Shown in pieces: positions 53,199 to 62,900 of a DNA stretch of 64,000 nt. Numbering within the stretch: the first letter of the stretch is position 1; each line of letters opens with the position of its first letter. The stretch comes from Belliella alkalica (GTDB lineage Bacteria; Bacteroidota; Bacteroidia; Cytophagales; Cyclobacteriaceae). The notes under the pieces were generated by a model. That model saw only the letters and a program-made list of their open reading frames with translations. It made no database searches and was not told the DNA's origin. The DNA is taken from contig NZ_JAKZGO010000015.1 in assembly GCF_022549785.1 (NCBI RefSeq), positions 39,541 to 103,540 of the forward strand. The letters run 5' to 3'. The translations under genes and the position numbers were made by a program.

Positions 53199-54332
53199 AT
53201 GAAAGGAAGAGAGCAGAACATCTTTGAAGAAAAGACCTGGCCACAAAAGAATAGGACGGCATCCGAAGGTATTGTGGGAGGGCAGACTTTCATGTGGATA
53301 ACTGAAAACAAGGTTACGGACTTTAATCAATTAGGTTATGGCATGTTAGAATACATCCTTTCACCATCAAACCTAAACGCGGCTTACTTACAAGTTAAGC
53401 GCAACAAAGATTCTGGAGGTGTTGACAAGATGGAAGTCGAATCTCTTAAGGATTATCTTGTTACTCATAAAGATGAGCTCATAACATCCATATTGCGGGG
53501 TAAATACAGCCCCACTCCAGTTCGCAGTGTAGAGATACCCAAGGACAACGGTCAGAAACGGCAATTAGGTATACCCGCTGTAGTAGATAGGGTAGTTCAA
53601 CAAGCCATTTCCCAAATACTCACAGTTTTATAGGAGCCACAGTTTAGCGACCATAGCTATGGGTTCAGACCAAATCGCAGCGCCCATCAAGCACTCAAGA
53701 AGTGTAGAGATTACATCACGTGAGGATATAGTTATTCAGTTGACTTGGACTTGGAGAAGTTCTTCGACAAGGTAAACCATAGCAAACTGATAGAAGTACT
53801 CTCACGCACTATTAAAGACGGCCGGGTAGTAAGTATCCTTGATACACCAATACCTCAATGCCGGAGTGCAGGTAGGTGGTAACTTGGAGCCTAGTGAAAT
53901 TGGCATTCCACAGGGTGGCCACTGAGCCCGCTCTAGAGAAACATCTTGCTTAATGAACTGGATAAGGAATTAGAGCGCAGAGGTCATAAGTTTGTCCGTT
54001 ATGCAGATGACATGGTCATCTTGTGTAGGAGCAAGCGAAGTGCGGAGCGTGTAGTGGGTTCTATTGTCCGTTTCATAGAGGATAAGCTGTTATTGAAAGT
54101 GAACAGAGACAAAAGCCTAGTTGCGTACATATCCAAAGTCAAATTCCTTTAAATCTAGTCAAGCTTGGGGTCAATAAATCCAAAGCTTGGGAGTGGGCGA
54201 ACACAAGAATAAAACTATTGGCACATTGCCAATAGTTTTATTCTTGCTACCACAATTACCTTAGATAGACTTAGGCAGGCAGGGTATGTATTCTTGTCAG
54301 ACTACTACCAAAAGGTTAAAATCAAAACTTAA
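53199..54332 (+). pseudogene. Group II intron reverse transcriptase/maturase, broken
   Basis: Fragments in order: LEYILSPSNLNAAYLQVKRN and GGVDKMEVESL (RT0/1), RSVEIPKDNGQKRQLGIPAV and VVQQAISQ (RT2/3), then TAG at 53631. After it come EPQFSDHSYGFRPNRSAHQA, a TGA near 53720, SVDLDLEKFFDKVNHSKL, a frameshift near 53850, GIPQGG, another frameshift, and catalytic YADDMVILCRSKRSAERVVG (near 53998). Then a stop, and a remnant of the maturase C-terminus (AWEWANT, ILATTITLDRLRQAGYVFLS). At least five lesions. No intact endonuclease domain. Confidence 0.9.
54205..54245. repeat. Perfect 41-bp palindrome in the maturase remnant
   Basis: Arms AAGAATAAAACTATTGGCA (54205-54223) and TGCCAATAGTTTTATTCTT (54227-54245) around CAT. 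The right arm is the original coding sequence (ANSFILA). The left arm replaces what should encode R-K-S-Y-W, so it looks like an inverted copy of the right arm. Confidence 0.9.
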
Positions 54333-54417
54333 AGAACCGCCGTATACCGAACGGTACGTACGGTGGTGTGAGAGGACAGATAGGGAAGTAATCCCTCTCT
54401 TCCTACTCGATTTGAAG

Positions 54418-54468
54418 AATGCAAAAACTACGCGGCTCAATTAAATTCTGAGGTGAAATTTTTGCATC
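54418..54468. repeat. Hairpin just after the intron
   Basis: ATGCAAAAA (54419-54427) and TTTTTGCAT (54459-54467), with inner GCTCAATTAAATTCTGAG. It may be a terminator or old insertion scar. Rest of the 174-bp gap to the kinase gene is AT-rich. Confidence 0.5.
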
Positions 54469-54585
54469 CTAGTGCCAGAGATACCAATTCTAACAATGTT
54501 AAACTATTTTTACTTCACTTGAATATAGTAAATATTAAATTTCAAATGATTTTCATTATTTTCAGTTTTTATACGAAAAAGTAAT

Positions 54586-56901
54586 ATGGAAGAAGGAATA
54601 ACAAGTTCACTTAAAAATGAGGATTATGTTTTTGATTATGATTCAGGCCAGTTGATCGGGTATAGTCAGAGGCTGATTTTTAGTTTTGGTGAAGAAATTT
54701 TGGACATTATTTCAAACATAAGCGTATTTGAAAGTAAGCTTTTGACAGTAGAGGGAAATGTGTTTTCTTCAAAGAAGGCACAATTAAGCTTAAGGGATGA
54801 TGTAAAAAACGCATGCTTTGTTTTGATAGACAATGAAAAGCTGGAGGTCAATGACATTTTTTGGATTGATAGGGTTAATAATCAGATCAAGGGTTATCTT
54901 GTTCTCAAAATTGGTAGGAGAAAGTTGGCATATAGAAATACATCTATATTGGAAGTTATTGAGAATATCACAAATCCTTATGTGGTTTTCGATGATAAAT
55001 TGCAAGATGTATTGATAGCCAATGGCTGTTTGTTGGAAATGGTCCCTTTTCCTTATTCAAAAATGACCAATGATTTCCCATTGGAAATGTTTTTTAATAG
55101 TCTTGAGGAATTTGAGAGTGTGAAGGCATGGCTTTCAGGTTCAGAAAGGGAATTTAAGTTACGTGCAAAAATGTTGCTTGGCGAAAACAGTCCAAATTGG
55201 TTTGATCTTGAATTCTCAAAAATAGAAATTGAAAGTAAAAAATGTATATCGGTTAATATACTTCCCATTGAATTAATCAAGAGAGCTGAATATGAACTTA
55301 AAAAAAGCAATGAAATATTAAGCGGACTTGTTCAAATCCAAAATGATTTCTTCATAAATGAACAAGATGAAGTAACTCTCAAGAAGTTACTTGAGTTTAT
55401 TTTAAAAACATCAGGTGCGGAATTGGGCTTTATCGGACAGATTACAAGTCGGTATTCTGAGAAACCTCTTCTCAAATTAGATGCAGTCTCTGAAATTTCA
55501 AATATTTCTGTTGAATCTTCAAAGTTGTTTGAGAAGTATCGTTCCAATAATTTTCTGTTCGACCATCCAGGCAACTTTATTGATAAATGCATCAAGGGGA
55601 AAAAGGTCATTATAATAAATGAATCAACGCTTTTTGGACAAATAAACCGCCCTTCAGGACATCCTTTCTTGTTTAATTTTTTAGGTATTCCGATAATCAA
55701 GGATGATCAAACAATTGCAATGGTAGGTTTAGCAAATAGAAAAAATGGTTTTGGGCAAGATTTAGTTCAAAGGTTGACTCCCTTGATTTCTTTTTATAAT
55801 GTTATTGTACAAGCTATTCAGGAGAAAAATGAAAAAGAGAATATTTTAAAACAGAAGGAAGAAAAAGAGTTTTTGTTTTCTAATATTCTTGAAAAAACAA
55901 GTGATATTGTATTAATCTTGACTGGTGATCGATCTATTGAGTATATGTCACCTTCTGTAAAAAAAATTTTTGGCAAGGATACTTTTTCATTGGTTCTTAA
56001 GCTTGTAGAAGACACTTTTCAGCCTAAGTTTAAAGTTGGTAAATCTCATTTTCAAAGCTTACAAATGTTAAAATCGGAGTTAGGGGACAAATGGATAGAT
56101 GTTTCTTTAGATTTATTGATGAACAATGAAGGTGAAATAAATAAAATTTTTGTTATTGGGAGAGATACGACAACGAGGATTAAACATGAAATAAAGTTAA
56201 GGGAGGCGCTTAAAAAGGAAAAAGAGGTCAATATCTTCAAATCTCAATTCATATCACTTGTTTCCCATGAGTTTAAAACTCCTCTGGCTATTATCAAATC
56301 GAGTATTGATGTGGGTAAATTTTATTTAAAAAACAATGTGGATGCTCAGAAGTCTAGAAAAATAACATTGGATAAGTTTTTAAAAATTGAGAATGAAGTT
56401 CAAAACCTTGATGAATTAGTCGGTAAGGTTTTAGAATCTGAGAAGTTAGATCAAGGCCAGTTCCCTGTCAATCTGATAGATGTAAATGTGAAACAATTTT
56501 TAGAAGAAATTATAGATAAGTCAAGATTTAGGAACACTTTGATTTATAATACTAATATCCCAGAAGATTTCACTATCAAGTGGGATAGGGTTTTAATGCA
56601 AAGGGCTATCGAGAATATTTTGGACAATGCATTAAAATACGGAAAAAACTTACCCGTTTTTTTTACAGCTACTTGTAAACAAAAAACACTTTTCCTTGTT
56701 ACAAAAGATCATGGAGTAGGAATTCCAAAATCTGAGATTGATAATGTATTTAAACCATTTTTTAGAGCCTATAATGTACAAAATACTGAAGGTTTTGGTC
56801 TTGGGTTGGTTACAGTAGAGAAATTTGTTTTATTAAATAATGGAGAAATAATGATCAGTTCGATTCAAAATGAGGGCACTTTGGTTACAATGGTCTTCTA
56901 A
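54586..56901 (+). CDS. Soluble hybrid-like sensor histidine kinase with GAF and PAS domains
   Basis: 771 residues, no membrane segment. N-terminal part to about 240 contains PAS-like regions (IENITNPYVVFDDKLQDVLI), then a GAF domain at about 250-405 (KLLEFILKTSGAELGFIGQI, FLFNFLGIPIIKDDQTIAMV), a PAS domain at about 420-540 (ILEKTSDIVLILTGDRSIEY, IGRDTTTRIKHE), HisKA with His561 in SLVSHEFKTPLAIIKSS, and HATPase_c (NILDNALKYGK, DHGVGIPKSE, GFGLGLVTVEKF). Orphan: no response regulator beside it. GAF/PAS suggests sensing of small molecules or redox/light cofactors. The closest possible partner in the window is the REC-only protein at 34552. Confidence 0.92.
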   Translation: MEEGITSSLKNEDYVFDYDSGQLIGYSQRLIFSFGEEILDIISNISVFESKLLTVEGNVFSSKKAQLSLRDDVKNACFVLIDNEKLEVNDIFWIDRVNNQIKGYLVLKIGRRKLAYRNTSILEVIENITNPYVVFDDKLQDVLIANGCLLEMVPFPYSKMTNDFPLEMFFNSLEEFESVKAWLSGSEREFKLRAKMLLGENSPNWFDLEFSKIEIESKKCISVNILPIELIKRAEYELKKSNEILSGLVQIQNDFFINEQDEVTLKKLLEFILKTSGAELGFIGQITSRYSEKPLLKLDAVSEISNISVESSKLFEKYRSNNFLFDHPGNFIDKCIKGKKVIIINESTLFGQINRPSGHPFLFNFLGIPIIKDDQTIAMVGLANRKNGFGQDLVQRLTPLISFYNVIVQAIQEKNEKENILKQKEEKEFLFSNILEKTSDIVLILTGDRSIEYMSPSVKKIFGKDTFSLVLKLVEDTFQPKFKVGKSHFQSLQMLKSELGDKWIDVSLDLLMNNEGEINKIFVIGRDTTTRIKHEIKLREALKKEKEVNIFKSQFISLVSHEFKTPLAIIKSSIDVGKFYLKNNVDAQKSRKITLDKFLKIENEVQNLDELVGKVLESEKLDQGQFPVNLIDVNVKQFLEEIIDKSRFRNTLIYNTNIPEDFTIKWDRVLMQRAIENILDNALKYGKNLPVFFTATCKQKTLFLVTKDHGVGIPKSEIDNVFKPFFRAYNVQNTEGFGLGLVTVEKFVLLNNGEIMISSIQNEGTLVTMVF

Positions 56902-57159
56902 GTTACCAAATTTGTCATCTTTAGCAGTTTTTTCGTTATCGTAAAGTCTAAAAATGTTATATTAAAAAAATATAATTTTGTTTATTTTTATTTTAAACAA
57001 TTTAATTTGTTTTTTATGGCTATTAATTTGTTTTTTGTTTTGATTTAATCCTCTAGTTTTTTACTGTTAAAAATTAATTGATCAAAATCAGGATCTTCGT
57101 AGAAAGCGTTTGATTTTGCAGATTTATGACATCGAGTGCTTGATCTTTTTCAAACTTCG

Positions 57160-59340
57160 ATGATTGTGAAAATAATTGATTCCAAATATTATCTAACGTT
57201 CTTGATTTTTGTAACACTATGTGCTTCACAGAGAGAAATTCTTGCCCAAAATGCAAGAGTGTATGCTGAAAATATAGCGTGGGGAAGAAGCTCTTTTTTG
57301 GCCGGATCTGTATCTAATTTGCCCAGAGCCCACGACTCTGATCCTAATTTATATGCAACTTTAAATGTGAGTCTTGGGCTTGGAAATTCTGTATGGATTG
57401 CTCCAATTTTTGATCATACAGTGGTCGCAGGAACTCCCGTAAGAATAAAAGTTGGAAAATCCCCAGGGTTATTGGATTTAGCTTCAAGTGTCACTATAAG
57501 AGCATTTCTTGGAGGGACTGTAGTTAGTACATCTATTAACTTGGGTTCACTCGTAGGCTTGCTATCAGGTCGAGAAATCTCTGAGGTGATTTTTACACCT
57601 GTGAATGCAAGTGGAGTTCCAGTAAGCTATGATAGGATTGAGATTAGGCTGACAGGACTTCTTTCTTTAGGCCTAAGCTTCGATGTTTTCGACGTATACT
57701 ACTTATCTGATGAATTGTCTGTATGTGAGTCAGTCAAGGATTATCTTTATGGAAGTACATCTGGCTTGCTGGGCGGGTTGAACCCTGTAATTAACCCTCA
57801 GCGGGCATTTGATGGAGATTTGAGTACATATGCAGAGCTTTTGTCTGCTTTATCAGTAGGAAACAAAACCCATTTGACGGCACTTTTTGATGATCCTAGC
57901 AGATCTGGAGATTCAATCCATGTTGTATTAAAAAATCCATCCGGATTATTAGATCTTTCTTTATTGACTGAACAGTTTTCTATCAAGACCTTTATGGATA
58001 ATACTTTAGTCGAAAATATGATTTCTTTGGAAAGCTTTTTAAGTCTTTCACTCTTGCCGGGTGAGTCCGATGTATATAAGCTTTCTTTCCCAACAATTGG
58101 ATCTTTCAATAGGATAGAAGTATCCTTAGAAGCAGGGCTGTTAAATGCACTAGGAAGTTTACAAGTTTTTGATATTTCTAAAACTGAACATAGTGCAAAT
58201 ATTGAAATTGTGGATGAAGATAGTCATATTTTTTGTGTTGGAGAGTCTTTGATTTTGCAGCAGGATGTAATTTATTCAGGAGATTCCTACGAATGGAAAA
58301 TCGGAGATGAAATCCTAAGTGAAGATGCAACTTTTGGCTTACCAAACGATCTTCCGGCTGGAGAATACCATATTGAGCTATACACCTACAGAGAAGGATG
58401 CATTAATGCTACTGAAGCATCTTCAATTTCTATAACTTTGATTGACGTGCCTGATAAAGAATTGATTGATGTTTACCCTTCTGGTGAAGCGAAAAGAGAT
58501 GGCGATTACTTTGTCTATTATGAAGGATTAAATCCTATAACGTTAAGTCCAGTTTACAATGATCCAAATTTATTAGGTGAATTTTCTTGGTACTTAGATG
58601 AAGCATTGACAACCCCTATTTATGATGGAATGATAGACTATGATGGGACTACTTACAAAATAGATGAAAATAATGCTTTGACCATTAATGATTGGATTTT
58701 TAGAGATCCTGATATTTACAGGTTTTTCTTGGCTTACACAAATGAATTAGGTTGTTTGGATGTAAAACCCTTTGATTTTGAAGCAGTTTTTGTTATTCTT
58801 CCTCAGGGAATTACAAATTTCATGACTCAAATCAAAAATAATAGCCAAGTTCATATTTCTTGGAATTCTGAAGTTGGGAATGGTTTTTTTGAATTACTTA
58901 GAGCCCAAGAGGATTTGAATTTTTATACAATATCAACGCTTCCCATTACAACAGGGAGCAGTTATGAATTTATTGATTCTCTTCCTAAAAGTGTTAATTA
59001 TTATAAGGTAGTCCATAAAGATTTTGAACAGAACCATTTATACCACTCTTCTTTACTTAGGGTGAAGCTATCTCAAATCGCAGAATATAACAATGTTATA
59101 AATGTTTTTCCAAACCCTTTTGTGAGTGAATTACACATCCTAAGTAATGCTGAGTTAGGAGCGGATGTACTTATTAAAATCACCGCTGCTGATGGAAAAA
59201 TAGTTGTATCCGAAAAAATAAATAATTGGGATTCAAGAAGGGAATTTGTAGTTGAAGATCTTTTTTACTTACCAAAAGGAGCTTATATTCTTCAAATAAT
59301 TGATCAAAATCAAATGTTTACATTCAAAATTTTGAAATGA
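57160..59340 (+). CDS. Secreted surface protein with T9SS C-terminal sorting domain
   Basis: 726 residues from ATG at 57160; a GTG at 57136 is less likely. Signal peptide (about 1-30, ending ILA|Q). Two tandem modules of about 155 residues: first NARVYAENIAWGRSSFLAGS to VFDVYYLS, second SVCESVKDYLYGSTSGLLGG, AFDGDLSTYAELLSALSVGN to LQVFDISKT. Then an Ig/PKD-like stretch (CVGESLILQQDVIYSGDSYE), and the type A C-terminal domain (INVFPNPFVSELHILSNAEL, LPKGAYILQIIDQNQMFTFK). The latter is recognised by the type IX secretion system for export and anchoring. Role probably adhesion or gliding; the modules are shared with the next gene. Confidence 0.88.
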   Translation: MIVKIIDSKYYLTFLIFVTLCASQREILAQNARVYAENIAWGRSSFLAGSVSNLPRAHDSDPNLYATLNVSLGLGNSVWIAPIFDHTVVAGTPVRIKVGKSPGLLDLASSVTIRAFLGGTVVSTSINLGSLVGLLSGREISEVIFTPVNASGVPVSYDRIEIRLTGLLSLGLSFDVFDVYYLSDELSVCESVKDYLYGSTSGLLGGLNPVINPQRAFDGDLSTYAELLSALSVGNKTHLTALFDDPSRSGDSIHVVLKNPSGLLDLSLLTEQFSIKTFMDNTLVENMISLESFLSLSLLPGESDVYKLSFPTIGSFNRIEVSLEAGLLNALGSLQVFDISKTEHSANIEIVDEDSHIFCVGESLILQQDVIYSGDSYEWKIGDEILSEDATFGLPNDLPAGEYHIELYTYREGCINATEASSISITLIDVPDKELIDVYPSGEAKRDGDYFVYYEGLNPITLSPVYNDPNLLGEFSWYLDEALTTPIYDGMIDYDGTTYKIDENNALTINDWIFRDPDIYRFFLAYTNELGCLDVKPFDFEAVFVILPQGITNFMTQIKNNSQVHISWNSEVGNGFFELLRAQEDLNFYTISTLPITTGSSYEFIDSLPKSVNYYKVVHKDFEQNHLYHSSLLRVKLSQIAEYNNVINVFPNPFVSELHILSNAELGADVLIKITAADGKIVVSEKINNWDSRREFVVEDLFYLPKGAYILQIIDQNQMFTFKILK

Positions 59341-59515
59341 AACAATTGAAATGTGTTTATTAAATTAACAAGCTCCAAAAAGGAGATCAAAGCTGCATTG
59401 AAAAAGCCACGCTATCATTCAAAATTAATGTTGTAAAGCGTGCATTAGATTTGTTGATTTTGTTCTCTTTGTATGATGGGAATCTTACTTTTAATAGAAT
59501 AGATACTAACGCATT

Positions 59516-59691
59516 TAAAATAATATGTATATCCGCTTTCACACCAGTATCCATATTTAATTAGGTACACACCTAGAATTCAGGCAAGATCATGCTGTCA
59601 ACTGTCGACAGTCAATAGTCGACGATTATCCGCTTGATCGAATTGCTTTATTTCCCTACTGGTGTCATTGCGGATAATCATATAAAATAAT
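59516..59691 (-). mobile_element. MITE-like element, copy B (inverted relative to A)
   Basis: About 159 bp flanked by TAAAATAAT (59516-59524 and 59683-59691). It reads as the reverse complement of copy A: ends ATGTATATCCGCTTTCACAC then CAGTATCC, and on the other side CCCTACTGGTGTCATTGCGG, with the same internal GTCGACAGTCAATAGTCGAC palindrome. No ORF. It lies in the 656-bp gap between the two surface protein genes; the other notable feature there is a 13-bp palindrome TGATACTGTATCA at 59965-59977 before the next gene. Confidence 0.85.
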
Positions 59692-59996
59692 TATGTCTAT
59701 TACTGATGTTCTATTATTTGCGTTATGCTATACTTTTTTGTAAAGATTTTGAAGATCATCTTTTAGCAATCTATTTACAAGAATAATTTTTTGTGAAAAA
59801 CGAATAAACCACTGATATATAGATGTCTATATGTTTTTTGAGTGTTTTTCATAAGATCGATGATCATATAGGCAAAATTTAATACTTATAAAGTTACAAA
59901 AAGATCCCTTACGGTTACATAAAGACCCCAGCCCATATTTTGTTCTACACCCATTTGGTAGTTTTGATACTGTATCATAAAATAATCGCTTTTAAT

Positions 59997-62900
59997 ATGA
60001 TTAAAAATATACCCTATTTTAAAATCTATGTATTTCTTTTTGTTGCAGTATTTGCTTTTTCAAATGCGCTGAATGCACAGATCGTAAAGTCCCTTGCAGA
60101 CGAGGTGACTTTTACTAGTCCTAATAATAAACCTGTTGGTCAACCAACAGTTCTTAACCCAAATAATGCAATCAACGATACTCCGGGGAGTTTTGCAAGA
60201 TTGTTGGCTACTCCGGGTGTTATACTTGGTCTGGGATCTTATGATGGAGTGATAGAGCTTCAATTTTCAGAGATGTTGGCAGCAAATACCACATCCTATA
60301 TAAGGATTGATGGAGATTCTGATTTGCTTGGTGCATTGCTTGGAGGAAGCTTGGGAGGTGCTTTAGCGGATGTTGTAGGTACCTTACTGTTAGGAAGACA
60401 ACAAATAAGGGTAGAAGCTAGAAATGGAAATTCCATCGTACTTTCCCGTACCAGCTCTCAAGCAGGAGGGTTTAATACAGATAATGCCAGACTGGTAACT
60501 AATCAAAATGGAGAATTCTTTTTGGCAGTTAAGCCAAATCAATCCTATAATAGGATAAGAATATTCAATAATTCTATTTCTTTGATAGGTTTATCTCAGG
60601 AATTTACTCTTGATGTTTACAATGCATTCACCTTAGAAGGGGAGGATCCTTGTGGTCAGGCCCAATTTACTTCCTTCGATGCAACAGGTATAAATGTTGA
60701 TTTATTGGGATTGGGTAGTTCTGGTGTCAACGATCCTGAAAATGCAATTGATGGTAACCTAAATACTTTTTCTTCAATTAGTCCTGGCCTGTTGAGTGTT
60801 GGTGGAACAATCTCGCAGTATTTTTATTTTGGGGGTGATGCTGCTCCAAATGATGAAATCCAAGTAACTATCAGTGGAACCCCCTCTCTTTTGGATGTCA
60901 ATCTTTTGGGTGATATCAGATTTGTGGCCTACAATGGTTCTGATGTAGTTTTCAACGAAACGTTGAGTGATCTAAATACAAATTTACTTGGGATTCTTCA
61001 GTTAGATTTATTGGGGCTATTATCAGATGGAAATCAAGTAAATATACCGATTCAGCCAGGGGGTGAATTCGATAGATTTGAAATCAGGTTGACTACAGTT
61101 CTGAACTTAGATGTTTTAGAATCAATAAGAATTCATAATGTTGTAAAAACTCCGGGAAGACCAACATTCGAAAATGAAGATGATGCCAACTTGTTGGTAT
61201 GCAATACAGATGAGGTTACGTTTAGTGTACTTTCTCAGCCAGGTGATATTGTCAATTGGTACGCCCAGCCGATTGGAGGAACAAGTGTATTTACTGGCAA
61301 TGATTATTTTGTTGGAAATGTAAGTAGAAGAACAACTTTTTATGCAGGTATTACAAGGGCAGATTGTCCAGAGGAATCTGTAAGAGTTGCCGTTACAGCT
61401 GATATTGATACAAATCCACAAGTTTTTGTTCAAGGATCACAAGTATTTAATGTAATGGTAGGTGAAAGTTTGCAATTGCCAGAAGCATTTGCTTTCAATG
61501 AAGATAATACAGCGGTACCAACTAGTTATCAAGGTCTGTCAGGAGCTCCTTTTTCAGGACCAGACATGGCAGGGCCTTTCCCGAATGGAGGAAGGTTTGT
61601 ATATAGGGCTTCCGCTACGGGTGACAATTGTGAGAATTTTGTAGATATAGTTGTAAATGTTCTTGATTTGGATGATTGTCCATTGGTGTTTATCCCACAA
61701 TTTGCCAACGATGGTCAAGAGGTTACTGAAAGTTCCTTGTTGGGAATTCAACTAGGTACCGTCACCAATCCTATTAATGCCGTTGACGGAGATCTTTCAA
61801 CTTTTTCTTTATTAGAAGAAACTGTTGGAACTTCACTTCTTGGATTGACTGGTGAAACTTCCCAAATGCTTAAATGGAATGTGCAGGTGCCTGCTGGTAA
61901 TCCTGTTACAGTTAAGCTTGGAAGAGAACTTGCTGGAGTTGCCCAAGTGGCAGCTGGTGTTTATGTGCAAGCCTTTGATAATGGTGAACCTGTTGGACCA
62001 AGGGTATTGGCAGATGGTAACTTGGTTTCTGTTTTGAATGGTTTCAATGAATTTAACTTCACCTATACTCCTACAAATTTTTCAGGTCAGGCAATATCCT
62101 ATGATGCTATAAAAGTTGGTTTACTTCCACTTTTGAATACGCTCCAAACCGTCAGAGTTTATGGTGCATATTTTAATGAAACAAGCACCACCGCAGCAGT
62201 TTGTGAACCGAATTTATTCGAAATTCAGACAGGCTTTTTGTCATTGATAGGAGGCTTGGATGTTGCCAGTGGATTGACTGGTGTATTTGATCCAGAACTT
62301 GCAGTTGATGGAGATTTTGATACTTTTGCGACTCTTTCAAATGCAGTAGGTGTAAATATTTTTTCCCGACTTGAAATCGCATACAATTATCCTGCTTTTG
62401 TTGGAGACAGTTTGAATGTCAAAATTGGAATTCCAACAGGACTTTTGGATTTATCAGCCTTGGAAGGTTTCAGTATTCAAAGATTTTTGGGAAATGAAGC
62501 TATAGGCGACCCAATCGCAATTTCATCTTCATTGCTGTCTCTGACAGTTTTGGGTGGAGGAAGTGAAGGGATGCTGTCATTGGTAACTGATGTTCCATTT
62601 GATAGAATTCAGGTTTTATATGGTGGTCTCGCAAGTGTTTTGGAAGAATTGAGGATTTTTGAAATTGAATTGATTACCAATAGCCCAGTTCCAGGTGAGT
62701 TTTTTGATGAAGATGAAGAAATCTGGAAATTGGAAATTTGTGAGGGTGATTTGATCGATATCAGTGATTCGGACTGTGAAGAAGTGAAATTCTACACTAC
62801 TGCAGATGGAAGTGAAGAAATTACTCCTGAAGAAATAGCTTTGATAAAAGGACCTGTTGAAGTTGTTGTATTTGTTCAATCAGTGAGATATGGTTGTGAA

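Larger units (their letters stand above)
52782..54411 (+). mobile_element. Group II intron, decayed, inserted directly after a terminator
   Basis: 5' end GTGTGCCGTGCATGG fits the GUGYG consensus. A long structured domain I follows (for example GGTGATGAAAGTCCAC, GGGACAAGACAACAAAACAA). A reverse transcriptase reading frame lies in domain IV. Domain V/VI follow at the 3' side (AACCGCCGTATACCGAACGG, TACGTACGGTGGTGTGAGAG, then GGGAAGTAATCCC and CCTACTCGAT end). Position immediately behind a terminator hairpin is the known habit of bacterial class C introns. Boundaries are inferred from consensus; splicing may survive, but mobility should be lost because the ORF is broken. Confidence 0.88.
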
